The translations under genes were made by a program, and so were the position numbers. Positions 25,004-34,065 of a DNA stretch of 45,302 nt are shown here, piece by piece. This DNA comes from Fictibacillus sp. FJAT-27399 (lineage in GTDB: Bacteria; Bacillota; Bacilli; Bacillales; Fictibacillaceae). The notes under the pieces are model-generated. The model searched no databases and was not told the origin of the DNA. It saw only the letters and a program-made list of their open reading frames with translations. Numbering within the stretch: the first letter of the stretch is position 1; every line of letters begins with the position of its first letter. The stretch is from contig NZ_LMVC01000002.1 in NCBI RefSeq assembly GCF_001510655.1, forward strand, positions 1,417,991 to 1,463,292, in the 5' to 3' direction.

Positions 25004-26014
25004 TCAGTCTTTTTCACCGAACAACCTCCAGCACAGCTTAGAGAATAAGTAAACAATCAGAAGCAGGACGACCGAAACAGCAGAAGCGTAGCCCATTTCA
25101 TAACGGATAAAGCCATAATCATCAATGTGGTTGATAATGAGCTGTCCTGCATATTGCGGTGTAGGGTTCGCCCCCGACAGCTGGACACCGATGACTCCCG
25201 CCTGTACCGTTCCGACCACAGCCATCACAGCGCCAAACAGCATCTGCGGCTTCATGGATGGAATGGTAATATAAAACACTTCCTGAATACGGCTTTTGAT
25301 GCCGTCAATATAGGCCGCTTCATACAATTCTTTGTCCACGTTCAGAATACCGGCAAGCATAGCCAAAAAACCTACTCCCATACTTCCCCATAATGAAACG
25401 ATAACCATGATCGGCATTAAAAAATCAGGTGACTGCGTCCATTGGATCGGGTCATTTATCCTCCCAAGTTTCAGCAGAATGCTGTTTAAGTAGCCGGCAC
25501 TGTCTCCGCTGAAAATGATGAGCCATACAACAGCCATCGCAATTCCCGCCGTCATGGAAGGTGAATAGATGATGAGCGTTAAAATAGTACGTGATTTTTT
25601 CGGAATCTGTGCCAGCAGCCAGGCCAGCCAAAATGACAAAGCATAGCCAACGGGTCCGACAATCAGTGAAAACTTTATCGTATTCGGAAGCACATACATC
25701 ATAAAAACATTGTCCTGCGTCAAAAGGTTGACGTAGTTCTGCAATCCGACAAATTTTGGTGCTTCCACCGTATTAAAGTAAGTAAATGACAGTCCGATGG
25801 CGGCGATGACCGGGATGACGATGAAAAGGATGAAAAGAAGCAGGAAAGGTCCGATAAACACCATCGCGCTCCATTCTTGCTTCAGCTTTTTCCGCTGAAA
25901 AAGAGCGACTTTCTTTTTTGATTTCAACTTCGGTTGGGGTGCCTGTGCTACCGTCGGGAGAACAGAAGCATTATTCTGTTTCTCCCTCGGCATCGGCATA
26001 TCTGGCAAACTCAT
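25004..26014 (-). CDS. Carbohydrate ABC transporter permease, MalF type (first pair)
   Basis: 336 residues. A polar, proline- and lysine-rich N-terminal tail of about 45 residues ([14 protein letters not shown]) precedes six helices. The EAA loop is [26 protein letters not shown]. The ATG follows GAGGTGACGTAA. It starts 10 bases after the 999-residue binding protein gene, so these two and the MalG-type gene probably form one importer. Confidence 0.9.
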   Translation of the reverse strand: MSLPDMPMPREKQNNASVLPTVAQAPQPKLKSKKKVALFQRKKLKQEWSAMVFIGPFLLLFILFIVIPVIAAIGLSFTYFNTVEAPKFVGLQNYVNLLTQDNVFMMYVLPNTIKFSLIVGPVGYALSFWLAWLLAQIPKKSRTILTLIIYSPSMTAGIAMAVVWLIIFSGDSAGYLNSILLKLGRINDPIQWTQSPDFLMPIMVIVSLWGSMGVGFLAMLAGILNVDKELYEAAYIDGIKSRIQEVFYITIPSMKPQMLFGAVMAVVGTVQAGVIGVQLSGANPTPQYAGQLIINHIDDYGFIRYEMGYASAVSVVLLLIVYLFSKLCWRLFGEKD

Positions 26015-26024
26015 TTACGTCACC

Positions 26025-29024
26025 TCATTTCTCGCGGAATTTAGGCATCTTGATTTTCTTCACGGTTTTTCCGTCACGGACATAGCCAAATTCCTCTTGC
26101 TTTTTCTTCATCTCACGGTTGGAAAGAACAATGGCATCTTCCAATGCTTTTCTTGGATTCTCTCCTTCAAACACAATGGAATTCCAGGCATTGCTGATTT
26201 CACGTTCCAGCAGGTAATCGCCAGGGACATGCGTCACGTCCTTCAGCCATTTCCACTGTTCATTAATGACATTCTTGTCCTCATCCGGCCATGGAAGCCC
26301 TTTAAAGGCAGCAAGGTTGCTCGTGTTCCACTTATAAGACGGCCCGTAATTGACTTCCATCTTCGTACCGTATTCCTTCTGAACTTCTGCCGAGGTCCAC
26401 CATTTTAAAAATTTCCATGCTTCATCTTTTTGCTTTGTCTTTTTGAAAATCAAGGCAGATTGCCCTGTTCCCGGCGCCCATCGCTGAATGTGTCCTTTTT
26501 CATCACGCACCCCCGGCTGAGGAGCGATCTTCCACCATCCGGCAAGCTCTGGTGCTGCGGAAGTTAATTGTACGTAGGTCTCATAATCCGAAATCCCGAT
26601 CGGCAGATCTCCCTCCCGAAAGTGGTTATAGAAGTTCGGAACCTGCAGCGGCATGCTGTAAATCGTGAATGCTTTGGTCATCAGTTCGAACCCTTTCAAC
26701 GCTTCATCCGTTCCAATTGCGGCCTTCATTCCGTCCTTCGTATAGAGTGATCCACCGAACTGATAGAGATAAGGTGTTGTCAGATGGAACGGCTTGAATC
26801 CGCCTGCCTGGGAAAGTGGCGTATAAAAATTCATGCCATGGCGCTGCAGCTCAGGCAGCATGTTAAGCACTTGGTCCCATGTTTGCGGAACTTTCATGTG
26901 TAGCGCATCCAAGATGTCTTTTCTATAAAACATCACCCAAAAGTTCTGGGTTTCAGGTATGGCATAAACGCCATCATCGAAATAGAACGGCAGCATAGCT
27001 CCAGGAGCAAAGCGCTTGTTTACAGATTTAAAATCCGGGAACTGCTTTAAATCGAGAATGGCTCCCCGGAGGGCAAGGTTATATGGCAGCTGATTGCTGA
27101 CTCCAAGTGCAACATCCGGAGATTTGTCAGCCGCATTGGCAAGAACCAGTTTTTGCTCATCCGGCATGATGGAAAAGGAAACCTTAATCCCTGTTTTTTT
27201 TGTAAAATGCTGGTCGGCCATCTGCTGCATCATGCTTACATACTGCTGCGGACGGTTTACCCAGACAGTAAGCTTCTTCTCCTTTTTCTTGCTCTGTGAA
27301 GCGTTTTCTCCAAATGATAAGAAAAACTTGGAAACCTGGCTGCTCCATTTTTTTGTCCAGGAAGCTTCAGCAGCCGGTAATTCGCTGTTTGACAGATAGA
27401 TCCTGTCGAGCTGCATCCGCTGATTCGGAAGCTCGGCCAGAAGGTCTCCAAGCTGCTGTGATGCCGATCCTGAACCTTGGTCGAGCATGCTCAGTTTGTC
27501 CGGCACGTCGTTTGGATTCTTCGACAGTTTCTCCAGCTGTCCGGCTGCCATCTTAAGGTTCCTTGCCGCGTCCGGTTTTTTTCCTGTCCGTTTTTTAAGA
27601 TAGGCGTATTCTTGATTCAGCTTTTCCGCGTTATCGCTCAATTGCTTTTTCAAGTCAGGAATCTGTGAAGCGATTTCCCATTCCCTGTTTTGGTCCACCG
27701 CATTTCCGGTTCCCATTTTTATTCGTAGAGAAAGCTGTTTAATATTGTCCATTACCTCTCTGACCGTTGTGACCGTTCTTTGGATCGGCTGGCCATCCAC
27801 GATTAAAGAAATCGTATGTTCCCCCTTATCAAGCCTTATGGAGTAGGTCTTGCCTTGTTCGTCACCGAGTGTCTCATTTTTCCAGGATTCATTATAAGGG
27901 AACGGGTAGGCTTTCAATTCTTTAAAAGGCAAGCGTCCATCTATTAATACGGTTCGGTAAACCGGCATATTTACTTTTTGATCCTGCAAATACTTTAAGG
28001 ACAAATGATACGTTCCTGCTTCTTTAACATTTACCTTCCAAGTTACTTTCTGTCCTCCAAGTTCAAACGATTTATCACCTGGAGTTCCAAGGGTGTTCAG
28101 CAGATTTTTTTTGACACTGTAGGGTTCAACGTTCGTATCCGGCAGTGAAACAGGCTGGATAAAGGGTACATTTTTATAAGTAAACCGTTCTGCTTCCACC
28201 TTTATTGTTTTTGTGGGTTTCTTGTACGCTTCATTGCCTCTTTGGTATTCTTCATACGATTGCAGGGCTTCCGGTACAGAGAGATGCATCTGTCCTAGTA
28301 GCATTGGTTCCCGCACATACTCCAGCGTTACCGTATTCTTGCCTTTTTTCAGATAAAAAAGCAGAGGTTCATCTTCAAAATAACTGGCATCCATGGCATA
28401 AGCGCTTTGCCAGTCTCCCACTTCTTTCAATTCAGGAGGATATTCGTTGCCTTTTTCATCATGAGGAAATTTTCCTTCAGGACTCTCCCATTTCCTGTCG
28501 AACACGATTCTTCTTGCTTCGAAAAACGGGTATTTTCCGTTCACTTTTATTCCCCGCTCCATCGTATTCACATTGCTTTTTAAAGGCTTGTAATCAAACT
28601 GAAGCTGATAAAGTCCTGATTCCGGCACTTCTACAGGGATCGCAAGTTCTTTTAATTTCTCATCAAAACGAACCGCTTTTTTACCGTTATCTTCTGTTGT
28701 ATGCCCTTTGGCCTGTAGTGACTTTGTCAGCGGAACAGACAAACGGTGATTCGTTGCTGCTTTTAATCCTGCTTTCTTCCATTGTGCAAGAACATCCGAG
28801 TAGCTGCTTTCCACCATGCTGGAGATTATGGTTTCATCCGTTTTCTGTTTGGATGCGGCATATTCGTCTTTTTTCTTGTCTACTACGTTATTTTTCTTTT
28901 TATCAAAGAGCTGATTTAAAAGGCTCTTCGTATCATTCTTCTCGGCGAAGATTTGTGCTGGAGACCATACTGTCTGAAAAATCAGCAGTACGGCTGCAAG
29001 GCGGAGGACCCACTTACATTTCAT
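26025..29024 (-). CDS. Giant extracellular solute-binding protein with two carbohydrate-binding-like modules
   Basis: 999 residues, more than twice the usual size of a sugar-binding protein. Residues 1-27 are a signal peptide ending AQIFAEK with no lipobox cysteine. Two related beta-rich modules follow: about 110-252 (SGLYQLQFDYKP, GIKVNGKYPFFEARRIVFDRKW, FYLKKGKNTVTLEYV) and about 275-420 (VEAERF, AGTYHLSLKYL, VLIDGRLPFKELKAYPF, IRLDKGEHTISLIV). They resemble CBM6/35-type folds. A helical linker spans 425-545. The family 1 binding-protein domain fills about 583-975 (LTVWVNRPQQY, PDVALGVSNQLPYNLALRGAILDL). The ATG follows AAAGGAG. It probably captures a large glycan for the adjacent permeases. 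Confidence 0.85.
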   Translation of the reverse strand: MKCKWVLRLAAVLLIFQTVWSPAQIFAEKNDTKSLLNQLFDKKKNNVVDKKKDEYAASKQKTDETIISSMVESSYSDVLAQWKKAGLKAATNHRLSVPLTKSLQAKGHTTEDNGKKAVRFDEKLKELAIPVEVPESGLYQLQFDYKPLKSNVNTMERGIKVNGKYPFFEARRIVFDRKWESPEGKFPHDEKGNEYPPELKEVGDWQSAYAMDASYFEDEPLLFYLKKGKNTVTLEYVREPMLLGQMHLSVPEALQSYEEYQRGNEAYKKPTKTIKVEAERFTYKNVPFIQPVSLPDTNVEPYSVKKNLLNTLGTPGDKSFELGGQKVTWKVNVKEAGTYHLSLKYLQDQKVNMPVYRTVLIDGRLPFKELKAYPFPYNESWKNETLGDEQGKTYSIRLDKGEHTISLIVDGQPIQRTVTTVREVMDNIKQLSLRIKMGTGNAVDQNREWEIASQIPDLKKQLSDNAEKLNQEYAYLKKRTGKKPDAARNLKMAAGQLEKLSKNPNDVPDKLSMLDQGSGSASQQLGDLLAELPNQRMQLDRIYLSNSELPAAEASWTKKWSSQVSKFFLSFGENASQSKKKEKKLTVWVNRPQQYVSMMQQMADQHFTKKTGIKVSFSIMPDEQKLVLANAADKSPDVALGVSNQLPYNLALRGAILDLKQFPDFKSVNKRFAPGAMLPFYFDDGVYAIPETQNFWVMFYRKDILDALHMKVPQTWDQVLNMLPELQRHGMNFYTPLSQAGGFKPFHLTTPYLYQFGGSLYTKDGMKAAIGTDEALKGFELMTKAFTIYSMPLQVPNFYNHFREGDLPIGISDYETYVQLTSAAPELAGWWKIAPQPGVRDEKGHIQRWAPGTGQSALIFKKTKQKDEAWKFLKWWTSAEVQKEYGTKMEVNYGPSYKWNTSNLAAFKGLPWPDEDKNVINEQWKWLKDVTHVPGDYLLEREISNAWNSIVFEGENPRKALEDAIVLSNREMKKKQEEFGYVRDGKTVKKIKMPKFREK

Positions 29025-29042
29025 GGCAATAACTCCTTTATG

Positions 29043-29084
29043 AAGGTAAGGCCCCTCCTGATGCAGGAGGGAGCCCGGTACCTT
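29043..29084 (-). other. Intercistronic stem-loop between the two binding-protein genes
   Basis: AAGGTA (29043-29048) pairs with TACCTT (29079-29084), and CCCTCCTG (29053-29060) with CAGGAGGG (29064-29071). No T-run follows on the minus strand, and the next ribosome binding site comes soon after. This resembles the mRNA-stabilising or attenuating hairpins found after binding-protein genes in ABC operons. Confidence 0.7.
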
Positions 29085-29086
29085 GC

Positions 29087-30433
29087 CTATTTTGTAGCTT
29101 CGTCCATTTTTTGTTTGGCATCTTTATACGCCTGGTTGGATCGTTTCTGGAAATCCTGGCTGACGTCTTCTGGTTTCACTTCGCCTTTTACAAATTTCTC
29201 GTAATTGTTGCCAACGATTTTCGTCATCACTTCCTGATAACCCGGGAGCCATTTCCATCCATCTACAAATCCGTCATTGATCATCGGCACCACGTTTTTC
29301 ATGCCTTCAGGAACTTCTTTATTATTAAGGTATTTTTCCCATACGCTTTTATCATTAATGAGAGGAAAGCTGGTAATCGGTTTTTCAACATCGATACGGC
29401 TCTCCCAGCCCTGCTTGGAATAGGTCATCCATTTCACAAGTTCAAAAGCAGCATCTTTATGTTTTGAAGATTTGGCCATGCCGATGTAGTCGGTAACAAG
29501 CGGTGCACGCTGCCCTTTGCCCTTTGGCATCGGAAGAAAATCCCAGTCAAACTTCAATTCTTTTGATTGCCATCCGAAATCAGAAGAACCGCCATAGCGC
29601 ATGGCCGCTTTTCCGACATTCCAAGAAGATTTTCCTTTTCCAAACTCTTTATCTCGTTCTTCTTGAGGCAGGATTTCTGCTGAAACTTTATCTTTGGTCA
29701 GCATCTCTGTAACAATTTTATTGGATTGAATGAATGCAGGCTTATCGAAGTTGTATTTCTCGCCGTCCCATGTCAGCCATCCTTGGGATGGATCCAGCTG
29801 TGGAATCAAGGTTTCGCGAAGGCCTCCGACTCCGTCAAAACCATATTGCTTATCATTGAATTTGGTAAGCTTGATTGCTTTTTCACGCATTTCATCAATC
29901 GTCCAGTCCGGTTTAGGAAGCTCGACGTTTTCTTTTTTGAAAATATCTTTATTGACGAAGATTCCATTGGCATAAAGACTTTGCGGAAGAGCATATTGTT
30001 TGCCGTTATATGCAGCCGTTTCTGTTAAATTTCCGAAGACATTATTCTTGTTGTATTCTTTGTCCTTTTTCAAATAAGGCGTCAGATCTTCAAGCCATCC
30101 ATTCGTTACGCTAGGCGGTACACTGAAAACGAAGAATACGTCTGGAAGCTTGTTTGCAGCTGCTGCCGCCGCTAATTTTTCATCCCATGGCCAGGTAATG
30201 GCTTTGTTCATCTTAACGTTGATATTCGGATGCGCTTTCATAAATGCATCAATACGCCGCTTCTCGACGGCTGGATCAGCCCAGCTGGAATAGGTAATGG
30301 TTACCTTTTTTCCATCCTTGCCGCTCTCCTCATTTGGTTTCTCTGCGCTTGATTTCTTGGAATCGGAACAGCCTGCAAGCATTACGGATAAACATAGTAA
30401 AACAGCCATTAACAATGCATAGGTTTTCTTCAT
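29087..30433 (-). CDS. Extracellular solute-binding lipoprotein (family 1)
   Basis: 448 residues. The signal peptide ends in LAGC, a lipobox, so the protein is a membrane-anchored lipoprotein, followed by a Ser/Lys/Glu-rich tether. The mature domain has the usual family 1 features: VTITYSSWADPAVEKRRIDAFMKAHPNINVKM, and KLPDVFFVFSVPP. I chose ATG 30433 with GAGGGGG upstream over the longer frame to 30460. It lies 76 bases after the LacI gene and heads the transporter operon. It may serve the second permease pair. Glycan substrate unknown. Confidence 0.9.
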   Translation of the reverse strand: MKKTYALLMAVLLCLSVMLAGCSDSKKSSAEKPNEESGKDGKKVTITYSSWADPAVEKRRIDAFMKAHPNINVKMNKAITWPWDEKLAAAAAANKLPDVFFVFSVPPSVTNGWLEDLTPYLKKDKEYNKNNVFGNLTETAAYNGKQYALPQSLYANGIFVNKDIFKKENVELPKPDWTIDEMREKAIKLTKFNDKQYGFDGVGGLRETLIPQLDPSQGWLTWDGEKYNFDKPAFIQSNKIVTEMLTKDKVSAEILPQEERDKEFGKGKSSWNVGKAAMRYGGSSDFGWQSKELKFDWDFLPMPKGKGQRAPLVTDYIGMAKSSKHKDAAFELVKWMTYSKQGWESRIDVEKPITSFPLINDKSVWEKYLNNKEVPEGMKNVVPMINDGFVDGWKWLPGYQEVMTKIVGNNYEKFVKGEVKPEDVSQDFQKRSNQAYKDAKQKMDEATK

Positions 30434-30509
30434 TTTTATCCCCCTCATGTTTGTTTTCACTCTTTAAAACCCGATTCATTGACTACATCCAGTCCCCCGC
30501 TCACCTCCT

Positions 30510-31502
30510 TCAAAGCCTCTTGGCAGAATCCCTTACGATCAGCTCAGTTGGCATAATATAATCTTTTTTTGCAATTTCCTCTGTTATGGAACGATAGATT
30601 AAGTGAGCTGAGAGCGAACCGATGTCATAGTTTGCCTGACTGACGGTAGTCAGCAGCGGTGAAGTGTACCTCGCCATCTCAATATCATCAAATCCGACGA
30701 CGGACACATCTTCGGGTACATCAATTTTTGCTTCTTTTAAGGCATTCATTGCTCCAATGGCCATCTCGTCATTTGCAGCAAAAATGGCAGTCGGCAGTTT
30801 TCCCTGCATGATCATCATCTTTGTCGCCAGATAGCCTCCCTGTCGTGTAAAACCGCCCTGCAGCATCCATTTTGGGTGAACCTCTAAATCGGATTCCTTC
30901 ATAGCCAGTTCGAAACCTTTTCGGCGCTGAAGGTTATCACGCGCATCAAGCGGTCCATTAATGTAGGCGATATCCCTGTGCCCAAGATCGATCAAATGTT
31001 TTGCTGCTTCATAGCCTCCTGATTTGTTATCCACCAGGACGCTCATAATAGATTCATGAGTCATGGCCAGCCGGTCCAGCACAACAATGGGGAAGTCCTT
31101 GCTTGCCGCCTGTTCAATCTCTTGATCACTCAAGTTAAACGATAGAATAATAGCACCGTCTGCTCTCCGCTCTGCTAAGAACCGAGCAGCGGTCGATGTG
31201 ATTCCTCCCATGGAGCTGCAGGCGATTAATCCGTAATTCAAGGACTGCAGAGTATCCTGTACTCCTCTTACCAGCTCTGAATAAAAAGGTCCCGCCAAGT
31301 TATCGAGGATCAGCAAAATGGTCTCTGTTTTATTCCGTTTAAGGTCACGGGCAATTCCATTTTTTTGATAGTTTAATGTTTTTGCTGCTTTAAACACTTT
31401 TTTGGCTGTCTGCGGAGCGACCTTTGTACTGTGATTTAAAGCATAAGAAGCTGTTGATACTGCCACACCAGCCAGTCTTGCAACATCTTTTAATGTAGCC
31501 AT
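30510..31502 (-). CDS. LacI-family transcriptional regulator of the locus
   Basis: 330 residues. The N-terminal helix-turn-helix and hinge read TLKDVARLAGVAVSTASYALNHSTKVAPQTAKKV. The sugar-binding core follows from about residue 60 (ILLILDNLAGPFYSELVRGVQ, VVLDRL, AIFAANDEMAIGAMNALKE, DVSVVGFDDIEMARYTSPLLTTV). The ATG follows CTGGAGGTTTC. Two GAAACGTTTC palindromes lie in its own promoter region, and identical sites precede the GH144-type and GH35-like genes. It therefore probably represses all three units and itself; an imported or derived oligosaccharide would be the inducer. Confidence 0.93.
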   Translation of the reverse strand: MATLKDVARLAGVAVSTASYALNHSTKVAPQTAKKVFKAAKTLNYQKNGIARDLKRNKTETILLILDNLAGPFYSELVRGVQDTLQSLNYGLIACSSMGGITSTAARFLAERRADGAIILSFNLSDQEIEQAASKDFPIVVLDRLAMTHESIMSVLVDNKSGGYEAAKHLIDLGHRDIAYINGPLDARDNLQRRKGFELAMKESDLEVHPKWMLQGGFTRQGGYLATKMMIMQGKLPTAIFAANDEMAIGAMNALKEAKIDVPEDVSVVGFDDIEMARYTSPLLTTVSQANYDIGSLSAHLIYRSITEEIAKKDYIMPTELIVRDSAKRL

Positions 31503-31520
31503 TGAAACCTCCAGCCGGTT

Positions 31521-31530
31521 GAAACGTTTC
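31521..31530. promoter_or_regulatory. LacI operator, proximal to the LacI gene
   Basis: GAAACGTTTC, a perfect palindrome 18 bases upstream of the LacI start codon, fitting autoregulation. Confidence 0.75.
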
Positions 31531-31596
31531 GAATTTAGGTAAAATAAATGACCTTTGTTATTGAGTTAATACCTTTATCTCTTCTCCATTTTTAGT

Positions 31597-31606
31597 GAAA
31601 CGTTTC
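31597..31606. promoter_or_regulatory. LacI operator, distal
   Basis: A second GAAACGTTTC 76 bases from the first. Paired sites may allow looping. It lies between the LacI gene and the 3' end of the alpha/beta hydrolase gene. Confidence 0.7.
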
Positions 31607-31649
31607 TATTTTTTTCATCATAGCAATCACTAATTATAGAATCGATCTA

Positions 31650-32300
31650 TTATTTATAATTTTCTGAATTATTATACTGGAGGAACCATTCATAAAGACG
31701 GTCATTGTCATACGTTTCACTCCATGAATCGTGTCCAGCATCAGGATAAATGGTGATCCTGACTTCCGCCTTTTCCTTTTGAAGAGCATGAACCATGGAT
31801 TGTGATTCCTCCACAGGAATGATGTCATCCTTTTCTCCATGAAATACCCAGATTGGCAGATTCCTTAAGCCAGCTGCCTTTTCGGGTTGAGTTTTCCCGC
31901 AAACAGGGGCAATGGCGGTCAACATATGCGGATACTGTATAGCAAGATTCCATGTTCCGGCCCCTCCCATGCTCAGCCCTGTCACATACACCCTGTCTGG
32001 ATCTGCATGAAATGCCTGAATGCAATACAGCAAAAGCTCCTTCAGTGTGTCCGCTTCATCTGCCCATTCTGAATCCTCCGGACATTGAGGCGAGATGGTG
32101 ATAAACGGAAAGGAATCGGCTGCACCTGCTTTCTTGGGTATGCCGTATTTTTTAAGAAGGTTCAAATTCGTCCCCCGCTCCCCCCTCCCATGGAGAAACA
32201 AAATAAGCGGCGGCGGCTCTTCTCCATAATATGTGGGCTTAGACAGCAGAAAAGGAAGCGTCTTTTTCTTGCCTGTAAATTCCCTGTGTTCAAGAATCAT
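31650..32300 (-). CDS. Alpha/beta-hydrolase (carboxylesterase, CE1/PHB-depolymerase-like)
   Basis: 216 residues, intracellular (no signal peptide). The triad is visible as Ser110 in GLSMGG, Asp158 in HGEKD and His190 in DAGHDSW; the oxyanion strand LILFLHGRGERG precedes. Such small esterases often remove acyl groups from sugars or oligosaccharides. The ATG overlaps the stop of the YesL-like gene (TAATG), so it belongs to the GH35 operon. Deacylation of the imported glycan is inference. Confidence 0.85.
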   Translation of the reverse strand: MILEHREFTGKKKTLPFLLSKPTYYGEEPPPLILFLHGRGERGTNLNLLKKYGIPKKAGAADSFPFITISPQCPEDSEWADEADTLKELLLYCIQAFHADPDRVYVTGLSMGGAGTWNLAIQYPHMLTAIAPVCGKTQPEKAAGLRNLPIWVFHGEKDDIIPVEESQSMVHALQKEKAEVRITIYPDAGHDSWSETYDNDRLYEWFLQYNNSENYK

Positions 32301-32926
32301 TAGGCTGTCACCTCGTCATTTTCGTCTATTTTCATTACGATTCGCTGGGTTCTCCATGTCAGCCAAGCCGTAATGGCACTGATTCCAAAAAACGGCATCA
32401 ATGATGGGAGCTTAATCAGGATCACCGTAATGGTCATTGTGCCCAGTATCGTAAACAAGGTTTGCAGCGGATGGACCATCGCGATCGAAAAAGCATATTT
32501 CCAGTACTGAAAGAAGCTCAGACGGTAATGGGTGAAGACAGGAAAGATATAAATGATTGCCATGGCAATCATGATAAACAAAAGGATCGACAGAGCTGAG
32601 AAAATAAAGAACACAGCAGATGACTTGCTCGAAAAATAGATAAAGTCCAGATAAAGTACGAAAATTAATAAAAAAGAAATCCATCCATAAGTTTGAGAAC
32701 TTATAAATGTCTGCCTGTACTCCTTCCAAAACACTGCAAATACCGGAAACTCCTCCTGCGATCTGATCCAGCGCCTGCATACCGAGAAGGCAGCAGCTGT
32801 TGCCGGTGAAAAACCGGCAACTACCGCACCCAAAAGCGTAAATAAAATCCAGAGGATGTTAACGTAAGCCAGTCTCATCAGCCAATTACACACTTCCATC
32901 ATCGGAAGGTTTCTCCAGGTATTCAT
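32300..32926 (-). CDS. YesL-like (DUF624) membrane protein
   Basis: 208 residues with five or six helices. The start MMEVCNWLMRLAYVNILWILFTLLGAVVAGFSPATAAAF is diagnostic of DUF624/YesL proteins, which are common in polysaccharide-use operons of bacilli (YesL in the rhamnogalacturonan locus). The exact role is unknown. The ATG follows GGGGGATGTCGGT. It overlaps the hydrolase gene by a shared base. Confidence 0.85.
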   Translation of the reverse strand: MNTWRNLPMMEVCNWLMRLAYVNILWILFTLLGAVVAGFSPATAAAFSVCRRWIRSQEEFPVFAVFWKEYRQTFISSQTYGWISFLLIFVLYLDFIYFSSKSSAVFFIFSALSILLFIMIAMAIIYIFPVFTHYRLSFFQYWKYAFSIAMVHPLQTLFTILGTMTITVILIKLPSLMPFFGISAITAWLTWRTQRIVMKIDENDEVTA

Positions 32927-32948
32927 ACCGACATCCCCCTTTTTACAT

Positions 32949-34052
32949 TCAAGCTAAGTCTACGAACAGCGACTGAAAACCAGCCAGAGGCTCCGGCTTG
33001 TCACACCGTGTTTCGAGCTCTAGAAAACGTTCCTGATCCGATGAATCTATGATCTTCTCCATGACCTCTAATACGTGCAAACCAAGTTCTCCACTGCAAA
33101 GAAACGGCCGCCTTTCTTCAATCCCTGCTATCATGTCAGCTAATCCTATTCCTCTGCAATTTCCGCTGAGTGTACTGATTAAAGGGGCTTCCTCCCATTC
33201 GTCTGTTTCTTGGTTCATGTAGTAGACAGGCCCATCAAAACCATTTGGATCTGGCAGGATTAGCGTTCCCTTCGTACCATAGATTTCGATTTTTGGCAGC
33301 TTCGTTTCCCACACGTCAAAGCTTGTCATAAACGTCGCGTTTACTCCATTTCCAAATTGAAGCAGTGAGGATACGTATGTCGGAACCTCTACCTTAATTT
33401 TTTTCCCGGCAAGCGGCTTGCTAGTAATCTCTCTTTCAGGTACTGTGATCTTATTCATGGAAACGGCTTTTTTCACTGGGCCCAGCAAGCTGATGAGAGC
33501 AGTGAGATAATAAGGGCCAAGGTCAAAAAGCGGCCCGGCACCCAGCTTGTAAAAAAACTCGGGATTGGGATGCCAGCTTTCGGGCCCTCTTCCCAGCATG
33601 AAGGCAGAAGCCCCCACGGGTTCACCGATCACCCCTTGGTCCAGAAGGTAACGGCACGTCTGCAGCCCTGCTCCTAAAAAGGTATCAGGAGCTGTCCCAA
33701 GGCAGAGGCCCAGCTGCTTCGCCTTCTCCATAACCTTTAAGCCTTCGCTGCAGCTAATAGCGAGAGGTTTCTCTGAATAGACATGCTTGCCGGCCTGCAG
33801 AGCCATCATGCTTACCTCGGCATGTGCTGCAGGAATGGTCAAATTTACGATTAAATCAATATCATCCTTTGCAAGCAGGTCAGATACCGTGCCGGCAAAG
33901 GAAATCTGATGCTTGGCTGCCTGCTCTTCTGCACGATTTATATTGAGGTCGGCAACACCTGTTATTTCATAGTTTAAGAATTTCTTTGGAGAAGAAAGAT
34001 AGATATCACTGATACTTCCTGTTCCAATTACACCTATTTTCGCTTTATTCAT
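32949..34052 (-). CDS. Gfo/Idh/MocA-family dehydrogenase (distal)
   Basis: 367 residues. The nucleotide-binding start IGVIGTGSISDIYL is the Rossmann glycine loop, and SEKPLA (about 94-99) carries the family Lys-Pro. These enzymes oxidise or reduce sugar hydroxyls with NAD(P), often making 3-keto sugars. The ATG follows AGAAACGGTGAAACG; the GGTGA part is a possible ribosome site, while its GAAACG pair resembles half-operators. It follows the isomerase gene by 13 bases in one operon. Confidence 0.9.
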   Translation of the reverse strand: MNKAKIGVIGTGSISDIYLSSPKKFLNYEITGVADLNINRAEEQAAKHQISFAGTVSDLLAKDDIDLIVNLTIPAAHAEVSMMALQAGKHVYSEKPLAISCSEGLKVMEKAKQLGLCLGTAPDTFLGAGLQTCRYLLDQGVIGEPVGASAFMLGRGPESWHPNPEFFYKLGAGPLFDLGPYYLTALISLLGPVKKAVSMNKITVPEREITSKPLAGKKIKVEVPTYVSSLLQFGNGVNATFMTSFDVWETKLPKIEIYGTKGTLILPDPNGFDGPVYYMNQETDEWEEAPLISTLSGNCRGIGLADMIAGIEERRPFLCSGELGLHVLEVMEKIIDSSDQERFLELETRCDKPEPLAGFQSLFVDLA

Positions 34053-34065
34053 CGTTTCACCGTTT

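Noticed and set aside
28205-29032. A 275-codon plus-strand open frame opposite the giant binding protein gene
   Set aside because: It is antisense to a well-supported gene, rich in Leu/Cys/His/Phe without domain pattern, and has no ribosome site. It is a reading-frame shadow.
34036-34050. GAAACGGTGAAACG before the distal dehydrogenase as a sixth operator
   Set aside because: It is a direct repeat of half-sites, not a palindrome, and the GGTGA part is explained as a ribosome binding site inside a continuous operon.
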